A stretch of DNA of 64,000 nt from positions 1 through 64,000 of the forward strand of contig WJMO01000006.1 of NCBI GenBank assembly GCA_014727915.1, given 5' to 3'. Numbering within the stretch: position 1 is the stretch's first letter; every line of letters begins with the position of its first letter. The position numbers were made by a program, and so were the translations under genes. Under the pieces are notes generated by a model. It saw only the letters and a list, made by a program, of their open reading frames with translations, was not told where the DNA came from and ran no database searches. Shown one piece after another: positions 25,834 to 33,441 of the stretch. The stretch is from Candidatus Altarchaeales archaeon (GTDB taxonomy: Archaea > Altiarchaeota > Altiarchaeia > IMC4 > SCGC-AAA252-I15).

Positions 25834-26768
25834 CGAGCCTCAAACCATCTTATGAAAGCGTATTCTCCTGCTAGGAATCCTGTGAACAATAATGCTAGGC
25901 CACTGGCGTTAACCGCATCCGCAACGCCCGCAACAGATGGGGCGAAGATGAACAGGGCATGTGCTGTGACATATATTTGAAGCGCATGACGCCCGAAGAC
26001 TGCCAACAATGCAGAGGACCGGGAAGAACGCTCCAGCAGCAGGAGCAGGTAGGTCATCGAAGCCAGGGCGAAGAACAAGTACGGCGGAGAGTTCACGGAA
26101 AAGGAGAGGGGATAAAAGAGTAGCAGCAAAAGAGAAGACAAGAGTAGAGCATGGGCAGCGTATGCCAGCCTGCCGCTGAAGACATACAGTCCATGAGAGT
26201 ACAAACCCATCCCCAAACCGACCATGAAGTATACCATCGACTCCCCAAGCGGATACTCGCCCGATGCCATGATCCAATCCAACAAGCAATGGGGGTTGGC
26301 CTCAAGCCATGGACTGGCCAGGGAATACAACACCAGAACAGCCAAGGTGAGAGGGTAAGCGAACCTGCTCCCGCTGACATAGACCAGCGAAACCAGGAGT
26401 ATCGAAAACCCGATTGTATGCAGAACGTTCAGGTGGGAGAGTCCAACAGACCTCAGGAAGTTCACAATGAAGCCCAAAAACATCAGATACATCACACGCC
26501 GTAGCACATGCCCGAGAAACCCTGTCTTGCCGGAGGAGGGTATCCTCTTCCTCCCGGACAGGTATAGGGAGTATCCGGCGACCGTGAAGAACAAAGGCGC
26601 CGCAAGCCGTGATACCAGCAGAGAATAGGCACATGAAAGCCCGCATGCGCCCTGGGAGAGCAGGGGAGAGACGCTGCCGTCACCTAGAAAATGCACGAGC
26701 ATCAGCAGGACAGCCAAGCCCCTCAGAGAATCCACCAAAAGGATCCTGTCCCGTGAACCCCCTCCCAT
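25830..26768 (-). CDS. Acyltransferase-like multipass membrane protein
   Basis: This 312-residue protein has about nine or ten membrane helices. The N-terminus RILLVDSLRGLAVLLMLVHF carries the D-x-x-R-G-L-A signature shared by DUF1624 (heparan-alpha-glucosaminide N-acetyltransferase-like) and acyltransferase 3 families, in which the first helix has a conserved Asp/Arg and a His. These proteins transfer acyl groups across the membrane to sugars. The substrate here is unknown. I place the start at the ATG at 26768 rather than an in-frame GTG 18 bases earlier. Confidence 0.7.
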   Translation of the reverse strand: MGGGSRDRILLVDSLRGLAVLLMLVHFLGDGSVSPLLSQGACGLSCAYSLLVSRLAAPLFFTVAGYSLYLSGRKRIPSSGKTGFLGHVLRRVMYLMFLGFIVNFLRSVGLSHLNVLHTIGFSILLVSLVYVSGSRFAYPLTLAVLVLYSLASPWLEANPHCLLDWIMASGEYPLGESMVYFMVGLGMGLYSHGLYVFSGRLAYAAHALLLSSLLLLLFYPLSFSVNSPPYLFFALASMTYLLLLLERSSRSSALLAVFGRHALQIYVTAHALFIFAPSVAGVADAVNASGLALLFTGFLAGEYAFIRWFEAR

Positions 26769-26864
26769 AGCAGATACTGTGAACACACGATTATATGCGG
26801 AAAATACAGTTTTCCAATGCTCTAGCCGGTTTTTTAATCTACTCTAGGAACAGGAGTTTATTGG

Positions 26865-27995
26865 ATGGACATCGTAGAGAAGGTTAGGGTCCTGGGTGAC
26901 GCTGGGAAATGGGACACATGCGCGAGCACCGCCTCCCCGAGGAAGGAGATTGGCGGAGATAGGATAGGGAACGCCGCCGCGGGCGGCATATGCCACAGCT
27001 TCACAGAGGACGGCAGGTGCGTCTCCCTCTTCAAGACACTGTACACGAACAAGTGCAGCATGGACTGCCGGTACTGCCAGAACAGCACCCACTGCCCTGA
27101 CAGGACCCACGTGGAATACGACCCCGAAGAGCTTGCCAAAGTCTTCATGCACTTATACACGGGCAACTACGTGGAAGGCCTGTTCCTCTCATCGGGGATA
27201 GCAGGGGACCCGGACACGACAACCGAGAAGATGCTCGAAGCAGCCCACCTCGTCAGGGACAGGTACAACTTCCGCGGATACCTCCACTTCAAGATACTCC
27301 CAGGGACGAACAGGGATTATGTGAAGCAGGCGGGCGGGATATCGGACCGGCTGTCCATAAACCTGGAAGCCCCAGGAAGATCCAGGCTGTCGGAGATAAG
27401 CCAGGTGAAGGACTACAACAACGACATACTCCGGCGGCAGCGTTGGATCAAGAAGGTCAAACCACCGTCCGGGCAGACGACACAGTTGGTTGTGGGAGGG
27501 TCGGGGGAGACGGACCGGGAGATACTGGAAACCGCAGACTGGGAGTACCGTAAGGTCGACTTGAAGAGGGTCTACTACAGCGCCTTCACACCCATCGAAA
27601 AGACGCCCCTTGAAGGCTCGGACAGGACGCCGTTGGAGCGGGAGCACCGGCTATACAACGTGGACTTCATGCTAAGGAGATACAACATACCCTTGAAGGA
27701 GTTCAAAGAGGTCATGGTAGACGACAACCTGCCCAACGGGGACCCGAAGCTCCACCTGGCCCGCAACTACTTCGACAGACCAGTAGACGTGAACACCGCA
27801 ACATATGACGAGCTCATACGCGTGCCGGGGATAGGTCCGAGGAGCGTCCAGCGGATAATGGACATACGAGGCAGGAAAGCGGTTATAAGCAAGCGCAGCC
27901 AGCTGAAGTCCATCGGGGTGGTGTTGAAGCGCGCGGAACCGTTCCTCAGCATAAGCGGTCACAGCCAGAAGAGGATGATAGAATGGGTGACGTGA
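26865..27995 (+). CDS. Radical SAM protein with C-terminal helix-hairpin-helix, putative DNA modification or repair
   Basis: This 376-residue protein has the radical SAM motif C64-SMD-C68-RY-C71 and a barrel with LFLSSGI and ILPGTN strands. At about 307-335 is a DNA-binding helix-hairpin-helix (VDVNTATYDELIRVPGIGPR). This architecture equals the family described as putative DNA modification/repair radical SAM protein (TIGR03916), which occurs next to a DUF4130/UDG-like partner. That partner follows here and overlaps by 13 bases. The chemistry is not known experimentally. A Shine-Dalgarno site AGGAG lies eight bases before the ATG. Confidence 0.85.
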   Translation: MDIVEKVRVLGDAGKWDTCASTASPRKEIGGDRIGNAAAGGICHSFTEDGRCVSLFKTLYTNKCSMDCRYCQNSTHCPDRTHVEYDPEELAKVFMHLYTGNYVEGLFLSSGIAGDPDTTTEKMLEAAHLVRDRYNFRGYLHFKILPGTNRDYVKQAGGISDRLSINLEAPGRSRLSEISQVKDYNNDILRRQRWIKKVKPPSGQTTQLVVGGSGETDREILETADWEYRKVDLKRVYYSAFTPIEKTPLEGSDRTPLEREHRLYNVDFMLRRYNIPLKEFKEVMVDDNLPNGDPKLHLARNYFDRPVDVNTATYDELIRVPGIGPRSVQRIMDIRGRKAVISKRSQLKSIGVVLKRAEPFLSISGHSQKRMIEWVT

Positions 27996-28576
27996 GAGAA
28001 CGGTTCGACCTTGTGGACCGGCATAGGAGATACGACCGCCGACTGTATGAGAAAGTGATGTCCCAGGACCCCCGGCTGGTATTGAACTACGCGACGCCAG
28101 AGGCCAAGAGACTCTACAGGATGCAACGGAACGTCCTATGCAGCCTCCACCTTAAGAAGGGGTTCATGCGACTGGAACGATCCAAACATGGCATACTATA
28201 CGCTAAGACAAGGTTGGAGCACCGAGTCGCAGACCTCCTACTGTCACACTTCCACAACAGGTTCCCCACCTTCCACATCGCGATAGAGGACGGGAGCATG
28301 ACATATGCCATCAGCCCCAGCGGCAGGATGACAGAGCACACCCTGCCCGTCGAGGAGGTTGTCAGGCGGTTGGAATCTAAGCTGCCAGTCGACCCACTGT
28401 TAGAGGGTCTTGAATTCGACGGCCGCCTCTGGGAGGGATTCTACGACTCACAGTACATCAGCGAACGCAGGAACATCAAACTCATGAACAAGATGATGCC
28501 GTTGAAGCACCGGGACAAGAACGCCATGGAAACACGCAAGGCAAAAGGAGGCCATAGAATAACAGACTACATCTGA
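27983..28576 (+). CDS. DUF4130 protein, partner of the radical SAM DNA-metabolism protein
   Basis: This 197-residue protein has the DUF4130 pattern (TIGR03915 type). It has R-M-x-R-x-V near residue 48, a KKGFMRLER strand, LLSHFHNRFPTFHIAIED, and the closing LWEGFYDSQYISERRNIKLMNKMMP (here split at ISERRN/IKLMNKMMP). In bacteria this domain is often fused to, or beside, a uracil-DNA glycosylase. Here it stands alone, with no glycosylase gene in the window. The 13-base overlap with the radical SAM gene indicates a functional pair acting on DNA (established as a genomic link, not as a reaction). Confidence 0.82.
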   Translation: MGDVRERFDLVDRHRRYDRRLYEKVMSQDPRLVLNYATPEAKRLYRMQRNVLCSLHLKKGFMRLERSKHGILYAKTRLEHRVADLLLSHFHNRFPTFHIAIEDGSMTYAISPSGRMTEHTLPVEEVVRRLESKLPVDPLLEGLEFDGRLWEGFYDSQYISERRNIKLMNKMMPLKHRDKNAMETRKAKGGHRITDYI

Positions 28577-28959
28577 CCAACCACGCTGACCCACACCTTC
28601 CGTTTCCTGGGTCCGTCGAATTCGCACAGGAATATCCTCTGCCAGGCGCCCAGTTTCAGCATGCCCCCCGCGACCAATACCGTTGAGCTGCAGCCTAATA
28701 GGCTGGACTTCACATGGGCAGGGCTGTTACCCTCCGAGTGCTCGAAGCCGACATCCTTCACTATGTCGCCAAGACTTTTGATCATGTCGGCTTGGACGTC
28801 CGGGTCGGCGCCCTCGTTAACCGTGACTGCGGCGGTGGTGTGCGGGCAGTAGATGACGCACAACCCATCCTTGACTCCCGACTTGGAGACCATCTCCTGC
28901 ACCTCAGAGGTTATGTCAACCAACCCCTCCTTTGAACCTGTCTTGGCCTGGAACTCCAT
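28567..28959 (-). CDS. YjbQ/UPF0047 family protein
   Basis: This 130-residue protein has the UPF0047 signatures DGLCVIYCPHTTAAVTVNE (Cys/His-rich core), AHVKSSLLG and GAWQRIFLCEFDGPR. Family members are small trimeric enzymes. Some show weak thiamin phosphate synthase activity, but the physiological role is unsettled. The ATG at 28959 is used; an in-frame TTG three codons earlier is less likely. The gene ends inside the end of the convergent DUF4130 gene (10-base overlap). Confidence 0.88.
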   Translation of the reverse strand: MEFQAKTGSKEGLVDITSEVQEMVSKSGVKDGLCVIYCPHTTAAVTVNEGADPDVQADMIKSLGDIVKDVGFEHSEGNSPAHVKSSLLGCSSTVLVAGGMLKLGAWQRIFLCEFDGPRKRKVWVSVVGQM

Positions 28960-28986
28960 AGGAACCAATTAGGGCAGACAAGGTAT

Positions 28987-30873
28987 TTAATCGTCAAGCC
29001 ACGCCAGGGCGCGTGAAACGGGGAAGTAAAGTGCAACCGTAAGCAGGACATCCAGGAGGCGGATCCTGTTCATCACATGGGGGAGGCACTCGAACTCCTC
29101 GGGCATATCGCAGCTGCGCATCTGAAAAGGCAGGTTGTTCATCCTCATGACATCAGCGACCGAAAGATAGGGGTTCTTGCCCTTGCTGCAGAAGTAGTCA
29201 TGGCGGATGTTGTAGTATTCGGTCATGTTAGAGAGCATCAAGGCACAGTCCCGAGAATCCCGGAACAACAGCGAAGTATGATGCCTTCCCTCCCCTATGT
29301 AGTAGAAGTCGGGGGCGAACACCACGCAGAAGTTCTCGGACAGGTATTCGGGGATCTGGAATGTGATCCTCGCCACACTCGTCCATGTGGGAGGGCCGAC
29401 CACGATCATCGAATACTTCCCGGAGAGTATGTCGTTCTTGATGACCTTCTCCTCAGGAGTCAAAGGCTCCTCATATGCGCGGGCATAGTCGACCGTCAGG
29501 TTCAGCCTCTCCCTCAGGTTCGGAGTCCACAGCGGGTCCTCGTAGCTGGGGAACCCCCTGCTGCCAGAGGGGATTATGACTACCTGGCCGGGGTCAACGG
29601 AGACATCGTACCTTTCGAACGGCAGGAGCTCCGGGTCTGCCGTCTCGGTCAGGACTAGCCCATCCTGTGGGGGGACGAACCTGAAGGCGTATTCAACATC
29701 CTCGCGCAATTCCTTGCACCCCATGTAAGTGTCCCACCTCGTCAAGGTGACGAATGGGCTGCTCGAAACCGCGATCGGGCTGCCAGGCAGCTCAACGCTG
29801 TATATGGAGGGATAGACGAGGGTTACCAGGAATAACAGGGAGAATATCCTCCTTGATCTCTTCCACACGACCATATACGAAGCCACGAGGAAAGGATATG
29901 CTGGGAGCATGTAATGGGAGCCTATCCGAAGGCCGCCATAGTGGAGGATGAACAGGAGTCCGTAGGCCACAAGCGAAAACTGAGTCATCACATAGACGAT
30001 CGTGTCCCTCCCGAAAAAGCCCTTCAAAAGGCAGTAGGAAAGCAGAAGCACAACAGTCACTCCAGCCACCACATCGATCATCCGAAGGGAGATCAACTTG
30101 CCCAAACCCCACATGAGGTCGGAGCTCACCAGCATCTGATGCCCTGAGACCACATAGTCGAACATGTTAGGATAGACGCCTGAAAGCATGAGATACGAGA
30201 ACACGACGGTGGAAAGGGAGATCCCAGGTTCCAGGAACGCCCCGGGACCACCGCGAAAAACAAGCTTCGACTCCAGCCCAGGACGCCGAACAAACTCAAA
30301 GCCCTCCAATGCCATGAAGAGGGCTATGGCTATCAGGACAGGCAATAGGGTGGTCATCTTCGTGAAGACCGCGAGGGAGAACAGAAACCCTGAGGGCAGA
30401 CCCCTGAACCTCCGCCTGCCATGGTATAGGAGGTAAACCCCGCATATGTAAAAGCAGGTGGCGAGCGTGGACGTGACGAAGGACATGAACCTGTATACCA
30501 TCAGCAGGTAGAGGAGCGTGTAGAGGAAGTCGTGGCTGACCCCACGCCGGGAGAGCATGTCACGCACCAGCACGTAGATGACAACATTAGCGGCGACCGT
30601 CATCAGGGAGAGGAAGTAGAGGAGATGGCCGCTACCTAGCAGGTTGGAGACAGCGTAGCCTATGTAGTATATCACCGGACCCTGGGCACAGTAGGGCTGA
30701 CCACCGTATAATGTCCCTTCTCCGATGTAGTCCACACAGACCCAGTAGCCGCCGCCGCCGACCGTGTAATCGGATATGATCCTGGGCATGAAATACCAGG
30801 TCAGGGACAAAGCCATGGAAACCAGCAGACCCAACGCCAGAATCTGGCGCCTACCACCCAAAAACACCCTCAT
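28987..30873 (-). CDS. GT-C family membrane glycosyltransferase
   Basis: This 628-residue protein has about ten to twelve membrane helices in its first 400 residues, followed by a soluble C-terminal domain of about 200 residues and a last hydrophobic helix. Loop 1 holds Y-I-G-E-G-T-L-Y-G-G-Q-P-Y-C and GPVIYYIGYAVSNLLG, the layout of polyprenyl-phosphate-dependent GT-C enzymes. The acceptor is unknown. Possible roles are protein or lipid glycosylation on the outer membrane face. The ATG is supported by a TATA box 26 bases upstream. Confidence 0.72.
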   Translation of the reverse strand: MRVFLGGRRQILALGLLVSMALSLTWYFMPRIISDYTVGGGGYWVCVDYIGEGTLYGGQPYCAQGPVIYYIGYAVSNLLGSGHLLYFLSLMTVAANVVIYVLVRDMLSRRGVSHDFLYTLLYLLMVYRFMSFVTSTLATCFYICGVYLLYHGRRRFRGLPSGFLFSLAVFTKMTTLLPVLIAIALFMALEGFEFVRRPGLESKLVFRGGPGAFLEPGISLSTVVFSYLMLSGVYPNMFDYVVSGHQMLVSSDLMWGLGKLISLRMIDVVAGVTVVLLLSYCLLKGFFGRDTIVYVMTQFSLVAYGLLFILHYGGLRIGSHYMLPAYPFLVASYMVVWKRSRRIFSLLFLVTLVYPSIYSVELPGSPIAVSSSPFVTLTRWDTYMGCKELREDVEYAFRFVPPQDGLVLTETADPELLPFERYDVSVDPGQVVIIPSGSRGFPSYEDPLWTPNLRERLNLTVDYARAYEEPLTPEEKVIKNDILSGKYSMIVVGPPTWTSVARITFQIPEYLSENFCVVFAPDFYYIGEGRHHTSLLFRDSRDCALMLSNMTEYYNIRHDYFCSKGKNPYLSVADVMRMNNLPFQMRSCDMPEEFECLPHVMNRIRLLDVLLTVALYFPVSRALAWLDD

Positions 30874-30894
30874 AAGAGAAGAATATGTGAAAAG

Positions 30895-30904
30895 TTTTAT
30901 ATTA
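30895..30904 (-). promoter_or_regulatory. TATA box of the GT-C gene at 28987-30873
   Basis: On the minus strand TAATATAAAA is centred about 26 bases before the ATG at 30873. It is back to back with the plus-strand TATA box at 30915. Confidence 0.55.
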
Positions 30905-30914
30905 AGCTAACCCC

Positions 30915-30922
30915 TATATATT
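30915..30922 (+). promoter_or_regulatory. TATA box of a candidate RNA gene
   Basis: TATATATT after CCCC is centred about 26-28 bases before 30944-30946, where a GC-rich folded segment starts. No protein-coding start follows at a suitable distance. Confidence 0.5.
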
Positions 30923-30943
30923 CCAGGAAAAAAGACATTGCTG

Positions 30944-31106
30944 GTCCCACGCAGCTGAGAGCATGCTCTCAGAAACGCGCAGAGAGCCCTGCTCTCATAC
31001 GCGTGGCTCAGCCTCAACGTCTCTCTCCGTTTACAAGCGGGACGAATGAAGGGATCTGCTGGCGCATATCCCCCTTATGCACCACCACGGTGGGAAGACA
31101 TTTTTT
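30944..31106 (+). ncRNA. Candidate structured RNA upstream of tRNA-Ile
   Basis: The segment has its own TATA box and ends in a T6 run at 31101-31106. Its first 60 bases fold tightly. An outer stem CCACGC (30947-30952) pairs with GCGTGG (31001-31006). It encloses a perfect 18-base palindrome (30955-30972, CTGAGAG...CTCTCAG) and a second hairpin GAGAGC-CCT-GCTCTC (30982-30996). The rest is less clear and ends with CCACCACGGTGG. No coding frame is convincing. I do not recognise SRP RNA, RNase P RNA or 5S rRNA in it. It could also be a long leader of tRNA-Ile. Confidence 0.4.
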
Positions 31107-31111
31107 AAATT

Positions 31112-31186
31112 GGTCCCATGGCTCAGCCTGGTTAGAGCGTTCGACTGATAATCGAAAGGTCTCGAGTTCAAATCTCGATGGGACCA
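31112..31186 (+). tRNA. tRNA-Ile (anticodon GAT)
   Basis: This is a complete cloverleaf. The acceptor stem is GGTCCCA/TGGGACC, the anticodon stem TTCGA/TCGAA closes loop CTGATAA (anticodon GAT), and the T-arm loop is TTCAAAT. The discriminator base is A. CCA is not encoded. No intron is present. Confidence 0.93.
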
Positions 31187-31375
31187 AAAGCCCATAATAG
31201 ATGGCCTATTTGTTCCAGCATGAGAAGAAAGCCGAAGGCTTTCGGAATCTCGATGGGACCGCAGGAAAACTCAGGTCCCGAGTTCAAAGGCTCTTGGCGC
31301 GCCGAAAGAGGCGGAGCCTCTTCCGAGCGTCTCAAGGGGAGCACATATTATTTTTTTTCCTGTACTCAAGCCAAA
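31187..31375 (+). other. Structured non-coding stretch with copies of tRNA-Ile 3' parts
   Basis: No gene is visible here. The 15 bases AATCTCGATGGGACC at 31246-31260 repeat the tRNA 3' end (31171-31185) exactly. GGTCCCGAGTTCAAA at 31274-31288 matches the tRNA T-arm segment at 31158-31172 in 14 of 15 positions, but the order of the two parts is reversed. The two parts pair with each other (GGGACC/GGTCCC plus CTCG/CGAG). Further hairpins are AAAGCCGAAGGCTTT (about 31228-31242) and AAGAGGC-GGA-GCCTCTT (about 31304-31320). A T8 run at about 31351-31359 may end transcription. This could be a tRNA trailer, a small guide-like RNA, or a scar of recombination at the tRNA. Confidence 0.4.
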
Positions 31376-31415
31376 ATAGTATTCTTTTTATAGTATTCAC
31401 ATATTCTATTTGGCT

Positions 31416-31502
31416 ATGGATTCCCGCTGGACTAGGGAAGCGGCTGCCGCATTTGTCGTTTTTTCGCTGGCCCTATTCCTAAAGATTGTTCTAAACCCGT
31501 GA
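31416..31502 (+). CDS. Possible 28-residue single-helix membrane peptide
   Basis: ATG to TGA encodes MDSRWTREAAAAFVVF followed by SLALFLKIVLNP, one predicted membrane helix after a short charged start. TTTTTATAG (31385-31393) is centred about 27 bases before the ATG, like the leaderless promoters of other genes here. I know no family. Chance occurrence cannot be ruled out at this size. Confidence 0.3.
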   Translation: MDSRWTREAAAAFVVFSLALFLKIVLNP

Positions 31503-31531
31503 ATAAAGGTTTCACATGGGAAATCGAAAGA

Positions 31532-31539
31532 TTTATATA
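31532..31539 (+). promoter_or_regulatory. tfe: TATA box of tfe
   Basis: TTTATATA is centred about 28 bases before the ATG at 31564. This places the TFE start at 31564 instead of an in-frame ATG at 31516, which would lie upstream of the TATA box. Confidence 0.65.
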
Positions 31540-31563
31540 CTAGTGTTGCTTTATTATTGGGTC

Positions 31564-32052
31564 ATGGCCAAGGGAATTGACGTGAAGGACGGCGCATTGT
31601 GCGAGGCTTTAGGAGAGGACAGCGCCGAGATCATAAGGGTAATAGACGCCCCCATGGAGGACAAGGACATAAGCAGGGAGTTGGACTTTGAGACCTCCAG
31701 GGTTAGGTCGTGCCTTAACGAATTGCTCGTGAAGAACCTGGTGCAGTTGAACAGGAAAAGGCTGGACACAGGCTACTGCCATTACAGGTGGGTTCGGCGC
31801 GAAGACAAGATAAGGGAATACGTTGACACATACGTGAGCAAGAGGATAAAGAAGTTGAACGGCATGCTACCGGACTCTGAGGACATTGTTTTCGAATGCG
31901 GTTGCAGCCGGATCGACTACGGCAGGGCGATAGACCAGGGCTTCAGCTGCCCGGACTGCGGTAAGACATTGAAGCAGATAAGCTCCGGAAAGGGAAGCCG
32001 GAAGATAAAGTCCGAGCTGAAGAGGCTTGAATCGCTCAGGAACGCCTCATAG
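31564..32052 (+). CDS. tfe: Transcription factor E (TFE, TFIIE alpha homolog)
   Basis: This 162-residue protein has an N-terminal winged-helix domain (about 1-85) and a zinc ribbon with C112, C114, C129 and C132 (ECGCSR...SCPDCG). A basic helical tail follows. TFE binds RNA polymerase with TBP and TFB and helps open the promoter. Length and domain order fit archaeal TFE. The first zinc pair is C-x-C, shorter than the usual C-x-x-C. Its last codons overlap by six bases with the convergent rnp2 gene. Confidence 0.88.
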   Translation: MAKGIDVKDGALCEALGEDSAEIIRVIDAPMEDKDISRELDFETSRVRSCLNELLVKNLVQLNRKRLDTGYCHYRWVRREDKIREYVDTYVSKRIKKLNGMLPDSEDIVFECGCSRIDYGRAIDQGFSCPDCGKTLKQISSGKGSRKIKSELKRLESLRNAS

Positions 32053-32379
32053 GATCTCCCTTGCTTTTCTCAAAGTTCCCGACGTCTTAACCGTGTTGAT
32101 GATGGCCTTCTGCCGTCTTATCTCCTTCACAACAGCCATGCTGGACTTCAGCACGTCCACGCTGGAGTGGTTAACCTTCAATATCCCGCGCTTCTTCTCA
32201 GGGTCGTAGTCCATGACCCACATCGACGTCCTGGAGGCTCCGAGCTCGCCGTGCAGGCGTAGCAGAGAACCCCAGACAGCGTCGACAACAGACTTCCTGT
32301 CGGGTTTGGAATCGGAAATTACCTCGAACACTATGTACCTGTTTCTCTCTCTCAATGTCGGCTTCAGCGGTTTGGGCAT
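32047..32379 (-). CDS. rnp2: RNase P protein subunit Rnp2 (Pop5)
   Basis: This 110-residue protein begins with the Pop5 signature PTLRERNRYIVFEVISD (about 7-23). It continues with a conserved alpha/beta core including WGSLLRLHGELGAS and KRGILKVNHSSVDVLKSSM. Rnp2 pairs with Rnp3 (Rpp30) to bind the catalytic domain of RNase P RNA and mature tRNA 5' ends. Length is typical for archaea. It lies three bases after the lipoprotein gene on the same strand, so both may share a transcript. Confidence 0.9.
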   Translation of the reverse strand: MPKPLKPTLRERNRYIVFEVISDSKPDRKSVVDAVWGSLLRLHGELGASRTSMWVMDYDPEKKRGILKVNHSSVDVLKSSMAVVKEIRRQKAIINTVKTSGTLRKAREIL

Positions 32380-32382
32380 CTT

Positions 32383-33360
32383 TCAGTTCAGGTAAACGTA
32401 GAATAGGCTGTAACCTCCGTTTATGAAGTGGCTGCGGTCGAAGAAGCCGCCTATCACAAGCCCATGATCCGGGGCGTAGGTCAGCTTACCCTCCCGGACC
32501 TCGGTCTTGTGGGGAACCTCCCATGTGGGCCCGACTATCTGCACGCGGGCGCCGTTGTCAATCCTGTTCAGCATGCGTATCGTGTACCCATTGTATGTTC
32601 GTTCGCACATCTCACTGCCCAATTGCGTGCAAGACAACCCGCCTATTGTGAGCAGAGAGGCCTGCTCCGGTATGGAGTAGAGGTCCTCCTTGTTTATCTT
32701 CATGTAGATGGTCGGCTGGTCCGGGGCGTCGTCGTAGTCTATCACCTTGAACCGCAGGTAGTCGACGAAGCTCTCGCCGGTCGAGAGGGGCCTCCGGTCC
32801 TCTATGCCATCCGGGGTTTCGATCTCAACATAGTATTTCAGCTGGTCTCCAGTGCCGGTCTTCTCGTCCAAGCGGAACTTGTATCCAGTGGTCTTGAACT
32901 CCCTCCAAGCGCCCTTGAGCTTGAAAACCTCGCACTCGTCCGAGCACGGCCCCCCGCAGTCGATGTATTCCTCGCCCTGGTTCCGGACGCCGTCAGCGCA
33001 TGAGGCCGCAGCCAATGTGGTGGTGGGAGCGAGGGTAGTGGGGGTCAAGGTCGTGGTGGGAGAGATCGTGGAGGGCGCGGACCCGGGTGTGGTAGGCGTG
33101 GACGTTAGGGTTGTCGCAGTTGCCGCGACCGTCGGGTTAGTTGGCGCCATTGTCGTTGCAGGCGTCTCCTGGCTGTCGCATATGCTGTTGTCGTTCCGGT
33201 CCAGGCAACATTCACTCCCAACCTGGATGTAAGGCGGGGTACAGTATTCTCCGTCATCGCCGTCGGACGACCCCATGCCGGGAAGGCCGCCTCCGCAGCA
33301 GATGCAACCAGACAACATCCCAAAAAGTGCTAAAACAATGATTAAACGCATGAGAATCAT
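32383..33360 (-). CDS. Secreted lipoprotein with Thr/Pro-rich linker
   Basis: This protein of about 325 residues has a lipoprotein signal peptide ending MLSGC. Two short Cys-containing patches follow (ICCGGG, then a segment CCLDRNDNSICDSQE). A Thr/Ala/Pro-rich linker spans about 65-115, and a Cys-rich bridge CADG...YIDCGGPCSDEC leads to a beta-rich C-terminal domain of about 190 residues. The DRNDNSICD pattern resembles short calcium-binding or type III dockerin-like loops of surface proteins. I recognise no enzyme. ATGs at 33366, 33360 and 33351 are possible. A minus-strand TATA-like ATATTTTAAA at 33381-33390 favours 33360. rnp2 follows after three bases. Confidence 0.62.
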   Translation of the reverse strand: MILMRLIIVLALFGMLSGCICCGGGLPGMGSSDGDDGEYCTPPYIQVGSECCLDRNDNSICDSQETPATTMAPTNPTVAATATTLTSTPTTPGSAPSTISPTTTLTPTTLAPTTTLAAASCADGVRNQGEEYIDCGGPCSDECEVFKLKGAWREFKTTGYKFRLDEKTGTGDQLKYYVEIETPDGIEDRRPLSTGESFVDYLRFKVIDYDDAPDQPTIYMKINKEDLYSIPEQASLLTIGGLSCTQLGSEMCERTYNGYTIRMLNRIDNGARVQIVGPTWEVPHKTEVREGKLTYAPDHGLVIGGFFDRSHFINGGYSLFYVYLN

Positions 33361-33407
33361 ATACATATGGAAGTTCCGGCTTTAAAATATGAGTTGGGGG
33401 ATTCGTA

Positions 33408-33414
33408 TTTATAT
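33408..33414 (+). promoter_or_regulatory. TATA box of the cytosine deaminase-like gene
   Basis: TTTATAT is centred about 31 bases before the ATG at 33442 and supports that start. An ATG at 33367 would be upstream of it and abuts the divergent lipoprotein ATG in a CATATG. Confidence 0.5.
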
Positions 33415-33441
33415 GGTGGACTACATAATATTGGTTTTAGG

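Noticed and set aside
31246-31288. Second tRNA gene
   Set aside because: Only T-arm and acceptor parts are present, in reversed order; no anticodon arm or D-arm can be formed.
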